Shown: piece after piece, positions 23,298 to 34,490 of the stretch
Layout of the letters: each line of letters starts with the position of its first letter
Numbering within the stretch: the stretch's first letter is position 1
DNA from: Gnetum montanum
Taxonomy: Eukaryota; Streptophyta; Gnetopsida; Gnetales; Gnetaceae
Direction of reading: 5' to 3'
DNA length: 64,000 nt
Assembly: GCA_015680685.1 (NCBI GenBank)
Contig: MNCI01004656.1
Location: 1,373,419 to 1,437,418, forward strand
Notes under the pieces: generated by a model
Seen by the model: the letters and a program-made list of their open reading frames with translations, nothing else
Told to the model about the DNA's origin: nothing
Database searches by the model: none
Program-made: the position numbers and the translations under genes

Positions 23298-24800
23298 TAG
23301 CCTGCTTCTAGACTTTGGCTAGTGCTTGGCCAATAAAGGCAATGATATGCACATAAATTTCAACTAATATATCTAATATAAACCTTCATCACACAACTGT
23401 GCTTGTTGGCTAACAAAACAAATAAACCAAGCCTTAAAAGAATTAAATAGTTTCCTTCCATATAAACATATTTCCATGAACAAATGCATCTCATATAACA
23501 TCAACAGTTTCATTAACTCTTTAATTCATAAGAAAATGGAAGAGTACCATGCTAACATCTATATATATATATATACACACACACATGATCAAAATCAAAC
23601 ATTAAACATACCATATGTGATTCTAGATTTTGAAAGTAAATAAAAAAAATTTTAGTTGTCCAATTACCTCATAATGGGTCAATGGCCATAACAATATAAA
23701 AATAAAATAAATATTATTGCCAAGATCAAGCCTCTAATCCTTCCTCCACCTCCATGTCTTCTTCAAAATGAGAAGGTTCTACTCCTCATCATCATCTCTA
23801 ATTTGATGATGGAGATGCTTTTCAATGTTTGCTATCCTCTTATCCATGGCAATGTGGATGGAACTAACCTTCTCTAATATTTTCATAATCTTCCTTTATG
23901 TGGATCTAACCTCATAAAGCTAGGCTTGCACTTCTTCTTTGAATTTACAATCTTCACTAGAATTTGGTACCAATGAAGAGCTTGAATCCTTTGATTCATT
24001 GACAAAGGGACCAACCTTGGTATACATTTTTAAGGAACATGCAAAGGTCTTCTTCTTGAGCACTACGTGGTGCATCTTTGAACCTATTCCCTTAGCTTTC
24101 AAAGGATCGATGAACTAAGAAAAGGAAAGAAAAGCTTGATGGAATCATCATTGTAATGGTATACCATGTACTTGATTGGAACATAGTATACCATGTACTT
24201 GAGGTGAATTTTTCTTTCTTCTTGAAATTTAAACCCTTCATTACTCGGATGGTTGAACTCAGAACATACATCATATGTGTGGATGGTAGGGTCTTTGTAA
24301 TGATAATCCTTTCTATGACACAGTGCTATGGCCAAAGGTTTACAAAATGTAAACCCCAAGTCTGCAACCTCCCAAAGTCAAATTTAGCAATAAATTGATG
24401 GAAGAGATCATATATCTCTTTCATGCTAGCCTTGGACTTGAAGATGTCTTCTCCTTTGGCTAGTATCCCAGACCACTAGATCCTTGTTACAGTCACCTTT
24501 ACTCATATTTGTTTTTACTAAGGAAACCAATAACACTCTGGAGGATCTACCTTTATCAAATGTGGCTTGAAATTTCCATAAGATTCTAGGAATTCATCAC
24601 AGTAAAAAGAATCAATTGGGGGTTGGATGAAAGCTTCACACCCCATTATTTTCAACTACTACCTAAAACCACTTGGAGTAATCTACTTCATGATGCCAAG
24701 GATAAATTTTCAATCATTCATTCTTAGGGGCCTAAAAAAGGATAGGAAGCTTAAGCATTTAGAAGTTATCTATAATTTCCTCAGTATTTTCCATGCTTAC
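23298..24800 (-). pseudogene. Unrecognised decayed ORF (copy in D1)
   Basis: On the minus strand, patches of coding sequence recur in the copy at 62636-64000. They are EAFIQPPIDSFYCDEFLESYGNF (in two pieces of one frame, about 24640-24570), FKSKASMKEIYDLFHQFIAKFDF, GFTFCKPLAIALCHRKDYH, MHHVVLKKKTFACSLK, KVGPFVNESKDSSSSLVPN, and an acidic, possibly coiled-coil C-terminus (VANIEKNVHHQIRDDDE in the other copy). Frame changes separate the patches. The pattern of shared residues between copies shows this was once protein-coding. It is probably a transposon ORF, but I cannot name the family. A short AT/AC microsatellite lies at about 23559-23586. Confidence 0.5.
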
Positions 24801-25670
24801 TGATGAAGTGCCTTTGATCAGTTGTGTTGATAGCAACTCGTCAATGGGATCTTGTGAATGTAGGATTTTCCATGTTGATGTGTACTTGTTGGTGTGGCAC
24901 CTGAGTAGGTCTATAAATATGGCACCCTAGTTGGGTTAAGAAGGGTTAGAATTTCAGTTGGTAGTAGAGCTCTTGTAGTTTGTTTTTCTGAGAGATATAA
25001 TAGGTACCCATAGTAGGAGTCAATGAGTGTATGGATCTTTATGCAAGTAGTATTGTACTTGTGCACCGTAGTGTGTGTGGCAACAAAGATAAGATTTTTA
25101 ATAAACCTTGCAGCACTTGGACTAGCTTAATGATTTATTTATACATTTATTATTTTCATTAATTAAGAAAGTAATTAAGTTATAATAATTAAGACTTTAA
25201 TTAATTAATTAATTAAAATAAATAGACTAGCACACATAAGTATGACCAGTTCGAGCATATGTATAACACTTGGTAATCTAAGTAGCACTTAATACTTGGT
25301 CTCCTAGTAGTATTGTATGTGTTCAGGATGTATACAAAAAGTGGGACTAGATACTTATGTTAGGATAGTTACTTATTAATTAGAAATTAAATTAGTTGAA
25401 TTAGGTAATCAATTTGTTCTTAATATATTACCAACCTTAGGTGAACAAAATATAAAAATAATAAAAATCATGTGCCTTAATTACACTTAACTATACAATT
25501 GAGCCTTGTAAGTGTAGTTGGGAAGACAACAATTGTTCCATAATTAAATTTACCTCCTAGATTGAATCTTGTATATGAAAACATTAGCAATCCATGTAAT
25601 TTGACTAAATCATGCATGAACACCTTTGTGATTTGTATGGTTGGGTGTAGGGATACCTCACTACTCATCA
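24801..25670 (+). repeat. Athila 5' LTR of element C (copy 3)
   Basis: 870 bp starting TGATGAAG and ending CTCATCA, with TATA box ctataaatatg at 24911-24921. Internal sequence aligns with copy 1 almost throughout. The PBS follows after one base. Confidence 0.8.
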
Positions 25671-25671
25671 T

Positions 25672-25689
25672 TGGTGTTATTTTTAAGGA
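25672..25689 (+). promoter_or_regulatory. Degenerate tRNA-Asp primer-binding site, element C
   Basis: TGGTGTTATTTTTAAGGA, one base past the LTR. Aligns with TGGCGCCGTTGCCGGGGA, mostly by transitions. Confidence 0.65.
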
Positions 25690-26590
25690 TTTTTAGCTAG
25701 TACCATGCACTATTAATCTAGGATTAGTGAAAATTACTTAACATTGTTGAAATGAACTCAACAAAGTTAAATCATAATAATTAATCAAAACTATAGTACA
25801 AGCACACTGAGAAACTATTTCTAACAAAAATAACGTTTTCTTCTCACAGGTGAGATGATTCTAAGTTAATAGTACTAGAATAATGCATAGTGGTGTACAC
25901 TTATCTTGATGAGTTTGTACACAGTTTCACTTACGTCTTGCATCAGGATGAAAAAATGTGATGGTAAGACATGGAGGGGAATGTTGTATTTCCACCTGAC
26001 TGATCTATTCCCAAGATGCTACTCTAAACTCTTACAAGGTTGGACATTGAGGAGCTTCATAGAGAGTACATTGTAGAAGATCATAACTTCTAGGACTACT
26101 ATCCCATTGAGACATAATAGAAATGAGATCAGCAATAGAAAAAGCATCATGAAGCCATGAAGTGGAAATGGTTCACTAATCCCTTACTCATACTAAGTCA
26201 AAAGGATGATGAGAAACCTCTTTATGAGATTTCTCAACATGCAAACTCTCCACATCTTGACTTTGGTGAAGGGGGGTTGAACCCAAATCCTAAATTAGTA
26301 ATCAACAATGCAGAGTCTAGTAATAGTGAGTCCCATGGTTATGGGAGCTCTAATAAAGGGAGTCAAAGTGGAAACTTGAACAAGAATAATGATGATAACT
26401 CCAAGGATGATGGTTGTAACAAGTAGAAAGGAAGTGAAAGATATCATAGTGGTGGTAGTCCTTCTCCTTCTTCACCCTCTCCATCTAGATCAACGTCCTC
26501 CTCCAAATTTGAAAAGAACCATAAGTGACATGACAACAATGATAGTTGTAGAGACTTCCATGAATAAAGGAATGGTAGAGGACTTGTGAC
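25690..26590 (+). pseudogene. Element C: gag N-terminal half
   Basis: Plus-strand gag of the same type as in A and B. LDEFVHSFTYVLHQDEKM (25905 on), DMEGNVVFPPD, then EELHREYIVEDHNF and DYYPIET correspond residue by residue to element B. A low-complexity Ser/Asn/Gly/Lys linker follows, with a 89-residue open stretch (26157-26423) including SSNSESHGYGSSNKGSQSG. The ORF ends at about 26590, where the sequence jumps directly to the 3' non-coding region of the family. Everything from gag C-terminus to integrase is missing, so C could only have moved with proteins supplied in trans. Confidence 0.75.
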
Positions 26591-27719
26591 CTTTTCATTA
26601 AGTAAACTTTTAACAAACTTGGGACCTTGGTAGTTTCTAGACCTAGAAATGATTCAAGGGTTTGAACAGGGTGTGACTTCAAGGGGACTCAATACTCTAT
26701 GTACCCTTCTACTTGGGTGCATGAGTGTTTTCATGGATTTTTTACTATTTTCATGAAGTTAAATAAGTTTTTGCATGGTTTGATTTCCATCTAAAAAAAA
26801 GAAAACACACACACAGACACACACACACACATACATAAAAAATACAAAAAAATGAAAAAAATGAAATGATGATTGGAATTCAAAGCACATACCTTAGATA
26901 GAATAATGAGCTACAAGCACTCATTATGGAACTAGAAAGACATGTTACCCATGCCTAAAGGTCCCATCTAACTAAGGCCTTTCTCAGTTCATGCTTCTCT
27001 TTTCTTGTCTATAAGGAATGGTGATTGATCTATGGCTGCACTCTTGTGTCTCAAGGGGTTGCACCAATCTTAGAGTGATGATGTAAAGTCACTGAACATG
27101 GTTGGTTTTTCTCTAGAACAAGGATGGATTTTATCAGGTCATTTAACCATAAAATTCATGAGGTAATTCATGTGACCTTAATTGGGAACTGCATTCTACT
27201 TTCTTTCTCATCAATCTATGCTTTCCATGACTCACCTCACTATCAGTGTCCATGTTCCTATTTGATGTCTTGGTTTGAGGTGCCTAAATTCTTAGGTATA
27301 TTCTTCTAGGTTTTGATCCTTATCTTTGATATCCATTAATCATCTATGAGGCTCATGGACTATTTAGGTTGAGGTTTTGCAAGGGAAAAAAGGATATATG
27401 CCTACTATGGGAAGGACCCACTTACATATCTCTTGGTTGGGTTAGTTAAGTATCTCATCCTTAGACATTCCTATAATCAAAACCCTCATGCATTGCATTT
27501 GATGCATGCAAATGTGTGCTTCTTAAGGTAATTTCTTCAATGAACATATTCTCCATCCAATTTTTCAATTTTTGAGATTTCCATGATCCTCTTCAATGAT
27601 TCCATTAAGTTCTTGGATTTTCTAGGACTTCATGGATGTATATTTCATAAGATAACTCCATGTATGTTTTGAGAAATTCAAGTTGAAAAAATTTTGTTTA
27701 CACCCTTCATAAATAGGTA
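26591..27719 (+). other. Element C 3' non-coding region
   Basis: Aligns with the 3' regions of A and B (gggtttgaacagggtgtgac at 26656-26675 and the block ctatgggaaggacccac at about 27404). No coding homology. Contains an AC-rich microsatellite at about 26805-26834. Confidence 0.6.
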
Positions 27720-28223
27720 CTCATCGACAGACTACCTATGATTACGAGACCACATATATGAGACCTTGTTGATGTAGCATAAAAATAGTATATATATACG
27801 AACCCATACTTTGAAATTTTCACATTTCATTTCAAATGTAAGCGGAGTTTTTTGCAGTTTTCAGAGCCTAGAACGTTCCATAAGCCATATCTTCCTAACA
27901 ATTTGATCAAATCACTTCATTCTTAGACCTTGTAGCTAACAAGGATAAGATGTTAGTCATGAAGGCCACAAACTTGAAGTTCTTAATAGAAAAGTTTTCT
28001 AAATATTTCTAACTTCTACAAAGGTTTAACAAAGAAACCAACATGAAAAGGTTAAATTACAAAAGTTAAATCATTCCAACTAGCTTTGGTAATACATTAA
28101 ATTTAAAAGTTAATAAAATAAACAATCTACCATGGTCCAACCTTACCCTAAGTGTAATTAATTTATGAGAAAATGTATCAAAAATTATAAGTTACACATT
28201 ATATATACTAATACTTGGATGTA
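27720..28223 (+). repeat. LTR2-like promoter segment, copy 2
   Basis: Plus-strand match to 7172-7700: tgttgatgtagc motif, TATA-like tagtatatatata at about 27788-27800, ttttcagagccta, then a diverged AT-rich tail ending just before an ATG (28224). It sits, as in the first copy, between Athila 3' non-coding sequence and the gag2 ORF. Confidence 0.45.
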
Positions 28224-28696
28224 TTATGTTCACATATGGCTCCAAAGCCAATGCACACATAGGAAGGAGGACCACCATAACCACAAGACAAATGACTACA
28301 AATAGGAAGGTTCCAAGAATAGGTTCATGAAGAACAAGTAGCAACCCATGCTACAGGACCTCTTAGGATGGAGCCCAAAGTGGAATTTGTCCATTAGATT
28401 TTAGAATGAGCAGTAGTGACAGAGCAATCCCACCAAGATGAGGCACTAGCTCCACAAGCAAACATTTAAATTACCTTGACAGAAGTCTACCTTAGGTAGA
28501 CCAAATCAAAGGAAATTTACAAAAAGGTGCTCCAAGAGTTGAATTTTGGCTCTTTTTTGGAGCAAGCCCCTCAAAAAATACAAGATCAACTAAAGACCTC
28601 TCCCATGTGGTCCATCATCACTTCTAGTGGGGAGTGGTACAAGGGAGAGATGTTCTTATTCTAGAATAATAGGTAGGCTAGTTCAACGATCAAGAT
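28224..28696 (+). pseudogene. Unrecognised leader ORF (gag2), copy 2
   Basis: Starts MAPKPMHT at 28224 and, through several stops, reads EEQVATHATGPLRMEPK, then a fairly clean stretch KEIYKKVLQELNFGSFLEQ, APQKIQDQLK and SSGEWYKGEMFLF. Aligns with 7171-6701 on the other strand. Basic and Gln/Glu-rich; no zinc knuckle visible. It is cut by the LTR of element B at 28697, so B is nested in it. Confidence 0.45.
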
Positions 28697-29559
28697 TGAT
28701 GAATCATGATTTTGTGTCAGCCATGAGGTTGGGTATGCAACGTTGGGGCTATGACATCACATAAGCGATGTCGTAACCTAGAGCTAATGTTGGGGTATAT
28801 TTCGCAAGTCTACGAATATCATGTCTTGGCTCCCATTTTAAGTAAGTTTTGAATAGTTTTAGTTTTCAGTTTTCAAGTAGAGTAGTAAAGCTCTTGCCAT
28901 TTCTTTTCCTTAAAGTTAGAATATTTTCTGAGTGCCCATAAAAGGAGTCTTAATTGTGTACGATTCTTTGTTCAAGCATTAATGTGCCTGAGCATAGTAG
29001 TGTGACAAGAATAAATGAACTCTTTTGACAATCCTTGCAACACTGAGAATAGCTTAATATTTTATTTAATGCATTCTAATTTCTTAGTCTTTACTTTAAT
29101 ACATTTGATTATGAAATTTATTTCTAGCAATTAATGAACACAAGCATGACCACTTTGAGCATTCATATAGTACTTGGCAACCCAGCAACACTTAACATTT
29201 GGTAGCCTAGCAATGCTATACGTGTTCAAGATATGTTCAAGAAAGTGGAGTGGTTACTTGTGTTAGGCTAGTTAGGAAATATACATTAGTTTCAATCTAC
29301 TCTACCCTTTATTTTTATTGTAGGTTATTAGATCCATAAAACATAGAATGATAAGAATTCATATACCTCAATTACACTTAAACCATACCCTTGGGCCTCA
29401 TAAATGTAGTTGGGAAGAAAATAAACATTCTCAATCTCATTTCACTTCCTACAAGAACTAGTATATGAGATAACTATAGGTCCATAGAATTTCACCAGAT
29501 CGTGTGTAATGCCTTAGCAATTCGTACGGTTGGGCGTAGGGGTACTTTGCTGCTCATCA
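28697..29559 (+). repeat. Athila 5' LTR of element B (copy 4)
   Basis: 863 bp starting TGATGAATC and ending GCTCATCA. R and U5 align with the other copies from about 28885 onward; the first 180 bp (U3) is strongly diverged and lacks an obvious TATA box. Confidence 0.7.
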
Positions 29560-29560
29560 T

Positions 29561-29578
29561 TGGCACCATTTCTATGGA
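29561..29578 (+). promoter_or_regulatory. tRNA-Asp primer-binding site, element B
   Basis: TGGCACCATTTCTATGGA. Against TGGCGCCGTTGCCGGGGA it keeps 12 of 18 bases; the CpG positions have become CA. Confidence 0.8.
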
Positions 29579-32266
29579 CCTTTTTGTTGTTTTGTGCACT
29601 ATCTAGGGTCTACAAAAAGTATTTAAATCATTGGAACAAACTTAAGAGAGTCATATCTTATTTTACAATTACTGCATCAAATTCTTAGAGCACAGTATGA
29701 TTTTTTTCCACTAATCAATAATGTCTTCTTATCATAGGAGCACTTCTTTGCCTAAGCTAGATAATGCTCATCCATCAAAGCCTCAACAATACCAAATTAC
29801 ATATCTTGATGAGTATGTGCCAAACTTCACCTTCATCTCACACTAGGATGAACAACTACAGTGGTGTGACATGGAGGGCAACATTATGTTACTACCCAAT
29901 TATGCAACCCCTGAAATGCTCTATCAAATGCTTGCATGATGTTCTTTTCAAGAATACCATCGGGAATATATCATGGAAGATGTCAATGCCAAGAATTATT
30001 ATCCTATTGAAGCACAACACCTGTGATATTAGCAACTAGAGTAGCACTATGAACTTTTGAAGAGAAAAGGACTTAATGACTCTTTGTTCCTATTATACAA
30101 ACAAGCTGGTGGGGATCTTCCACTCAATGATGTTCCTCTCTTTAACTTCGATGATGAAGGTCAAAACTAGAATCTAGAATCCATAGTTCACAAACCTAAT
30201 TCTCGTGACAAGGGATCCAATCACATAGTAGGATTTGGATCGGCAAGTCAATATAGGGATGTAGACAAGAAGCTAGATCGTGACCATGGTAGTGATCACC
30301 CAAGGTGCTAGTTCTCCTTTTTCTTTCCTTTCTCATAATCTTCTTCCTCTAGATCTAATAGTGATTGTAGAAGTTGAGATCATGATGGAGGTCATCAAAA
30401 TGAACAAAATAACTGACAAGACCAAACTGACCAAAGGGACCATCAAGATAGGCAAGATCAAGGATGCATACATTCAAGACAAGGACATTACCATGAATGA
30501 AGGGGTTATAGAGGGCATCATAGGTACCATGATCCAGGCCTTGATGAGCCTCTATAGGCTACCCATAGTATGCTTAACATTGCAAAGGTAGTTAGAATTC
30601 CAAAAAGGCATGTGGAAGATAGTTAGATCAAATGATTAAACATGAAAAATATTCCTTGATTTGAAGGAGGATATAAGTTTGATTCGTAGAATCATGTTCA
30701 AGCTTTCCAGGTCACATGTGCTTTGTAAAACATAGAGAAAAAATGGTAGAAACTAAAGTTGTTTCTTAGGACACTCACCAAAGAAGTAGAGAACTAGTGC
30801 TAGTCCTTAGAACTAAAATCTATCAGATGATGAAGTACCATGCTTAAAATGTTTAATGATAAGTATCAAATGTACTCTAGGAGTCCAACTTAAGGAAGCA
30901 AATTCAAGGCTATAAACAAGGAGCAGAAAAATCCTTGGATGATGCCATTGGCCAATACTATGCCTTAATGCACAAATGCCCTAGCCATGATTACTCTCAA
31001 TTAGTTCAACTCCACTACATTATAGATAGGCTTCATAATGAAATGAGGACAATCCTTGGTGTCTATGCCTAAGGGCAATTGTCAAAACTAACTACCCATG
31101 AAGTACAAAGGTTAATAGAGTAGGTTGCTAAAGAGGAGGATGAACTAAGAAAAAAAGAAAGTACAGAGGAGTAAAACTATTATCCTTTCATCTGCAAGAG
31201 GGAGGTTTGATTCTAGGATAGTAAGTACGAATCCATATTTGATGAGGGAATTCATAGAAAAGCCTTGCCACTTCAACAATTCCAATTTAAACTTACAACC
31301 AAGGTTGATTAGTTAAGGTACTTCATGGATATTTAATTTTAGGCTATCCTCATAATTGCTAAAGAGTCAAGAAAATAAAATAGTGATCATGAGTGAAAAA
31401 GGCATAAAGAAGCTAAAAATGCATATTACAAAGGTAAGGGTAAAATTGCTACAATAGAAGAGGTTGCAAATAGTGAATCAAATGATGATCATGGATGTGA
31501 TGTGTGCCAATATGAACATCCCAAGGGATCTTGCCTTATTGTGTAACATCTTCAAGAGTCTAGGATGTATGCCTTACATCCATAACCTACACAAAGGAAA
31601 ACATCTAAGAGGTTACATTATCCTCAAGGTAATCTCAAGTAGTTTCACTAGCAATAATCATATTTTCCAAGAAGATCTCCACTGTAACCATACAAACAGT
31701 ACCAACAATGGTAGCAACCACAATCATGGGCATTTGCACCACCAAGGCAATAATACCCTTACCAACAACTTAATCCATATGGTTACCATGTTTAGCAATC
31801 CATATCTTTATGTGAATCTTCCAGTCATGGTTCTTAGTTATAGCCTTACTATGACCCTTTTGACTATTATTGAACTCCATCTCCACATGAAGGAAGGGAT
31901 GCTACCTCCTATCCTTTTCCTCCTCTTGTCCTTGCACATACTCCTCCTCTAGTTCCACAACTACCACCTATTCCACCAATGTAGGATGAACTGCTTGCTC
32001 AACCACAATAATGCAATGCGTCAAGGGCTATTAATTTGCAACCTAATCATCAATTAGAGGGCTTGAATTTCCAATCAAAGAAAATACCTTTATTTTGACC
32101 TCATAGTCCACCTAAGCCTTCACCTACACTCATAGTTAACAATCTTGCTCCTCCCTCTTCCTCCATATTAGATTCCTTCAGGCCTCCTTCAAACCAAACT
32201 CTACCAAGTATCCATACTACAATGCTTACTCACACCATGTCTGATTGCATTTGTTTAGGAAACATT
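29579..32266 (+). pseudogene. Element B: gag with zinc knuckle
   Basis: Plus-strand gag. Coding homology starts at about 29766 (QQYQITYLDEYVPNFTFI, DEQLQWCDMEGNIMLLPNY, EYHREYIMEDVNAKNYYPIE, LPLNDVPLFNFDDEGQN). A hydrophilic Asp/Gln/His-rich linker follows, then helical segments including SIGYP or MLNIAKVVRIPKRHVEDS. A zinc knuckle CDVCQYEHPKGSC is at 31496-31534 (Cx2Cx3Hx4C, one residue short of the usual spacing). After it comes a Pro/Gln/Tyr-rich tail (PPLVLAHTPPLVPQLPPIPP). The 162-residue open stretch at 31464-31952 is in another frame and is not the gag product. A TAG at 29844-29846 stands where element C has CAG. Confidence 0.8.
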
Positions 32267-33040
32267 CCTAGGAAATTAGCTGATTTTGGAAGTCCTCTAA
32301 TTTATTTACAGATTATTGGGAGTCAACTGAACAATGCTCTTCTTGATTCAAGTTCTGGTGTTAATTTGATTTCTCATCAAATGTACACTACCTAGAACCT
32401 ACCTCTTCTTAAGAAGAGAAACATTAGATTGGAATTAGCAAATTAGTCCATGACTATTCCATTGGAATTGGTAGAAGACATTATGACCACTATTTATGGG
32501 TGATCTTATCCTACAAACTTCCTAGTAATCAAAGTGGAGAACTGCAAAGGTGACTTCCCAATCATCATGGGAAGAGCATGGTTGAGCACTATAGACACAA
32601 GAATGGACATCACAAATCTTTCCTTGGAAATATCTAAAGAAAATGTAGTTGGAAAGATCAAGAAGAGAAGAGTTCCATGCATCACATATAGTGATAATGG
32701 GTGTAATTGTGTGCAAAAACTTTGGGCCATCAAGCAAGAATCCATCTCTGCATGCAAGTAGTCTATACTAGAAATAGAAATTTAAAGGTCTCTGTATGTA
32801 GTAGCCACAAAATTGAAAGGCATACAGTGGCTGATCACTGATTCAAAAATTACTACACTATTTATGGAACTAACTAAGAGCCTAACATGTAAATCTATCA
32901 TCAGCATGGATAAACTTGAGCAAGTTCATCACCAACTCTCTAATGATACAAATGATGATACCTATTGGAAAGAGTTGGAAATTCCTGAGAACTTCAAGTA
33001 ACAACCCCTTAAACCAAAAAAATTACCAGCTAAAATGTAA
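32267..33040 (+). pseudogene. Element B: protease and linker
   Basis: Retropepsin relic. The active-site strand reads NNALLDSSSGVNLIS (32332-32374): Asp and Ser are kept and the next residue is Ser for Gly. KVENCKGDFPIIMGRAWLST (32530-32590) is the C-terminal IxGRxWL element. The linker LTKSLTCKSIISMDKLEQ and VHHQLSNDTNDDTYWKELEI follows, as in A and F. Confidence 0.8.
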
Positions 33041-34059
33041 TATGTATTTTTGAAAAATAAGAAGCTAGTTATAATCAATTCAATACTTTCTTTAGAACAA
33101 AAAGATATGCTATTGAAAGTAGGTGAAAGATGGTCAACATCTTTCACTTGGTCATATCCTGAACTCATAGGGATTGATCCTAGGATGTGTCAGCATTGCA
33201 TTTACACTAACCTAGCTATGAAGTCAAAATGATAGCCACAAAGGTGATTGAATCTCAAATTGGAGCAAATCATCAAGGAGGAAATTGAGCAACTCCTCAA
33301 GGCGAGGCCCATCTATCCCATTGTAGATAGCGAGTGGGTTAGCCCACTTGTAATTGTGCCAAAGAAAGATGGAAAATGGCAAGTATACATTGATTTTAGG
33401 CTACTTAATATGGAAACATTCAAGGATCACTTTCTATTTTCATTTATTGACAAGGTGCTTGACACAATATCAAGGCATTGCTACTATAGCTTCCTAGATG
33501 GTTAGAGTGGATATAACCAAATTCAAATTGCACTAGATGACCAAGAAAAGAGAATTTTTACAAGTTCCTAGGGGGCTTTTGCATATTGCAAGATGCCATT
33601 TGGTCTATGTAATTCCTATACTACATTTTAATTCTTGGTCCTAAGCATCTTTCAACAACAAATAAATAGTGGTTTATAAGTCTTCATGGATGACTTCTCC
33701 CCCTCTGGAGCTACATTTGAGCAAGCCTTGGATTGCCTTGAGCAAGTGCTAAAACGATGTGTCAAAACTAACTTATAGCTCAATTGGAAAAAAATTCACC
33801 TCATGGTCTAGGAGGGCATTGTATTAGGGCACAAAATATCACAAGTAGAAATTGAGATAAACCTTGAAAAATAAAATTCATCCAAGGAATAACTTGCTAG
33901 CCAAAAATAGTTAAAGATATTCAGTCATTCCTTGGACACACTAGCTACTACTAGAAATTTATAGAGAATTTCTCTAAGATCACAAAACCATTGGTTGAAC
34001 TAACAAAGAAATATGCTCCTTTTTTCTTGACCTTGGAATGTGAAAAAGTGTTCCAGTAA
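33041..34059 (+). pseudogene. Element B: reverse transcriptase
   Basis: Athila RT. Visible in order: SFTWSYPELIGIDPRM, LEQIIKEEIEQLLKARPIYP, WVSPLVIVPKKDGKWQVYI, DFRLLNMETFKDHFLF, YYSFLDG*SGYNQIQIALDD (catalytic Asp kept), FAYCKMPFGLCN, and VFMDDFSPSG with the YxDD box reading FMDD (33683-33694), so both box aspartates survive. RCVKTNL*LNW and GIVLGHKIS follow. Stops, including TAGs, and frameshifts occur at 33229, 33505 and later. Confidence 0.85.
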
Positions 34060-34490
34060 TTGAAAGAAAAGCTTGTGGAAACTCCAATTCCACAAGCACC
34101 TAATTGGTTTAGACCATTTCATATCATGATAGATGCAATAAATTATGCTTTGGGAGCTATGCTAACACAATTAGATGACAAGAAACATCCATACTACATC
34201 CACTACACTAGCCAAAGCATTGTCAGTGCACAATTGAACTACACCACTACAGAAAAAGAATTAATGGCAGTGGTTTTTGCTCTAGAGAAGTTCAGGCATT
34301 TTGTGCTTAGATATAAGGTGTTTGTGCACATAGATCATAATGACATCTACTTCCTAATAAACAAGCCAATGGTGAGCCCCTGTGTCATACGATGGCTAGT
34401 GATCTTGTAGGAATTCAATCTTACAATGGTAGATGAAAAGGGCACTAAGAATGTGGTCATTAATTACTTGTCTTGGTTGTGATGGGATGA
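34060..34490 (+). pseudogene. Element B: RNase H
   Basis: A 116-residue open stretch. FRPFHIMIDAINYALGAML carries the first acidic residue (TDAS position, here IDAI). LNYTTTEKELMAVVFALEKF gives the second (Glu). VFVHIDHNDIYFL gives the TDH position (IDHN). The stop after MVSPCVIRWLVIL interrupts the connector (EFNLTMVDEKGTKNVV). Only one RNase H is present, as expected in Athila. Confidence 0.85.

Noticed and set aside
23559-23586. AT/AC dinucleotide run (also 26805-26834 and 62898-62916)
   Set aside because: Ordinary microsatellites; no further structure.
31464-31952. 162-codon plus-strand ORF in element B
   Set aside because: Out of frame with gag; the gag frame in the same stretch carries the zinc knuckle CDVCQYEHPKGSC.
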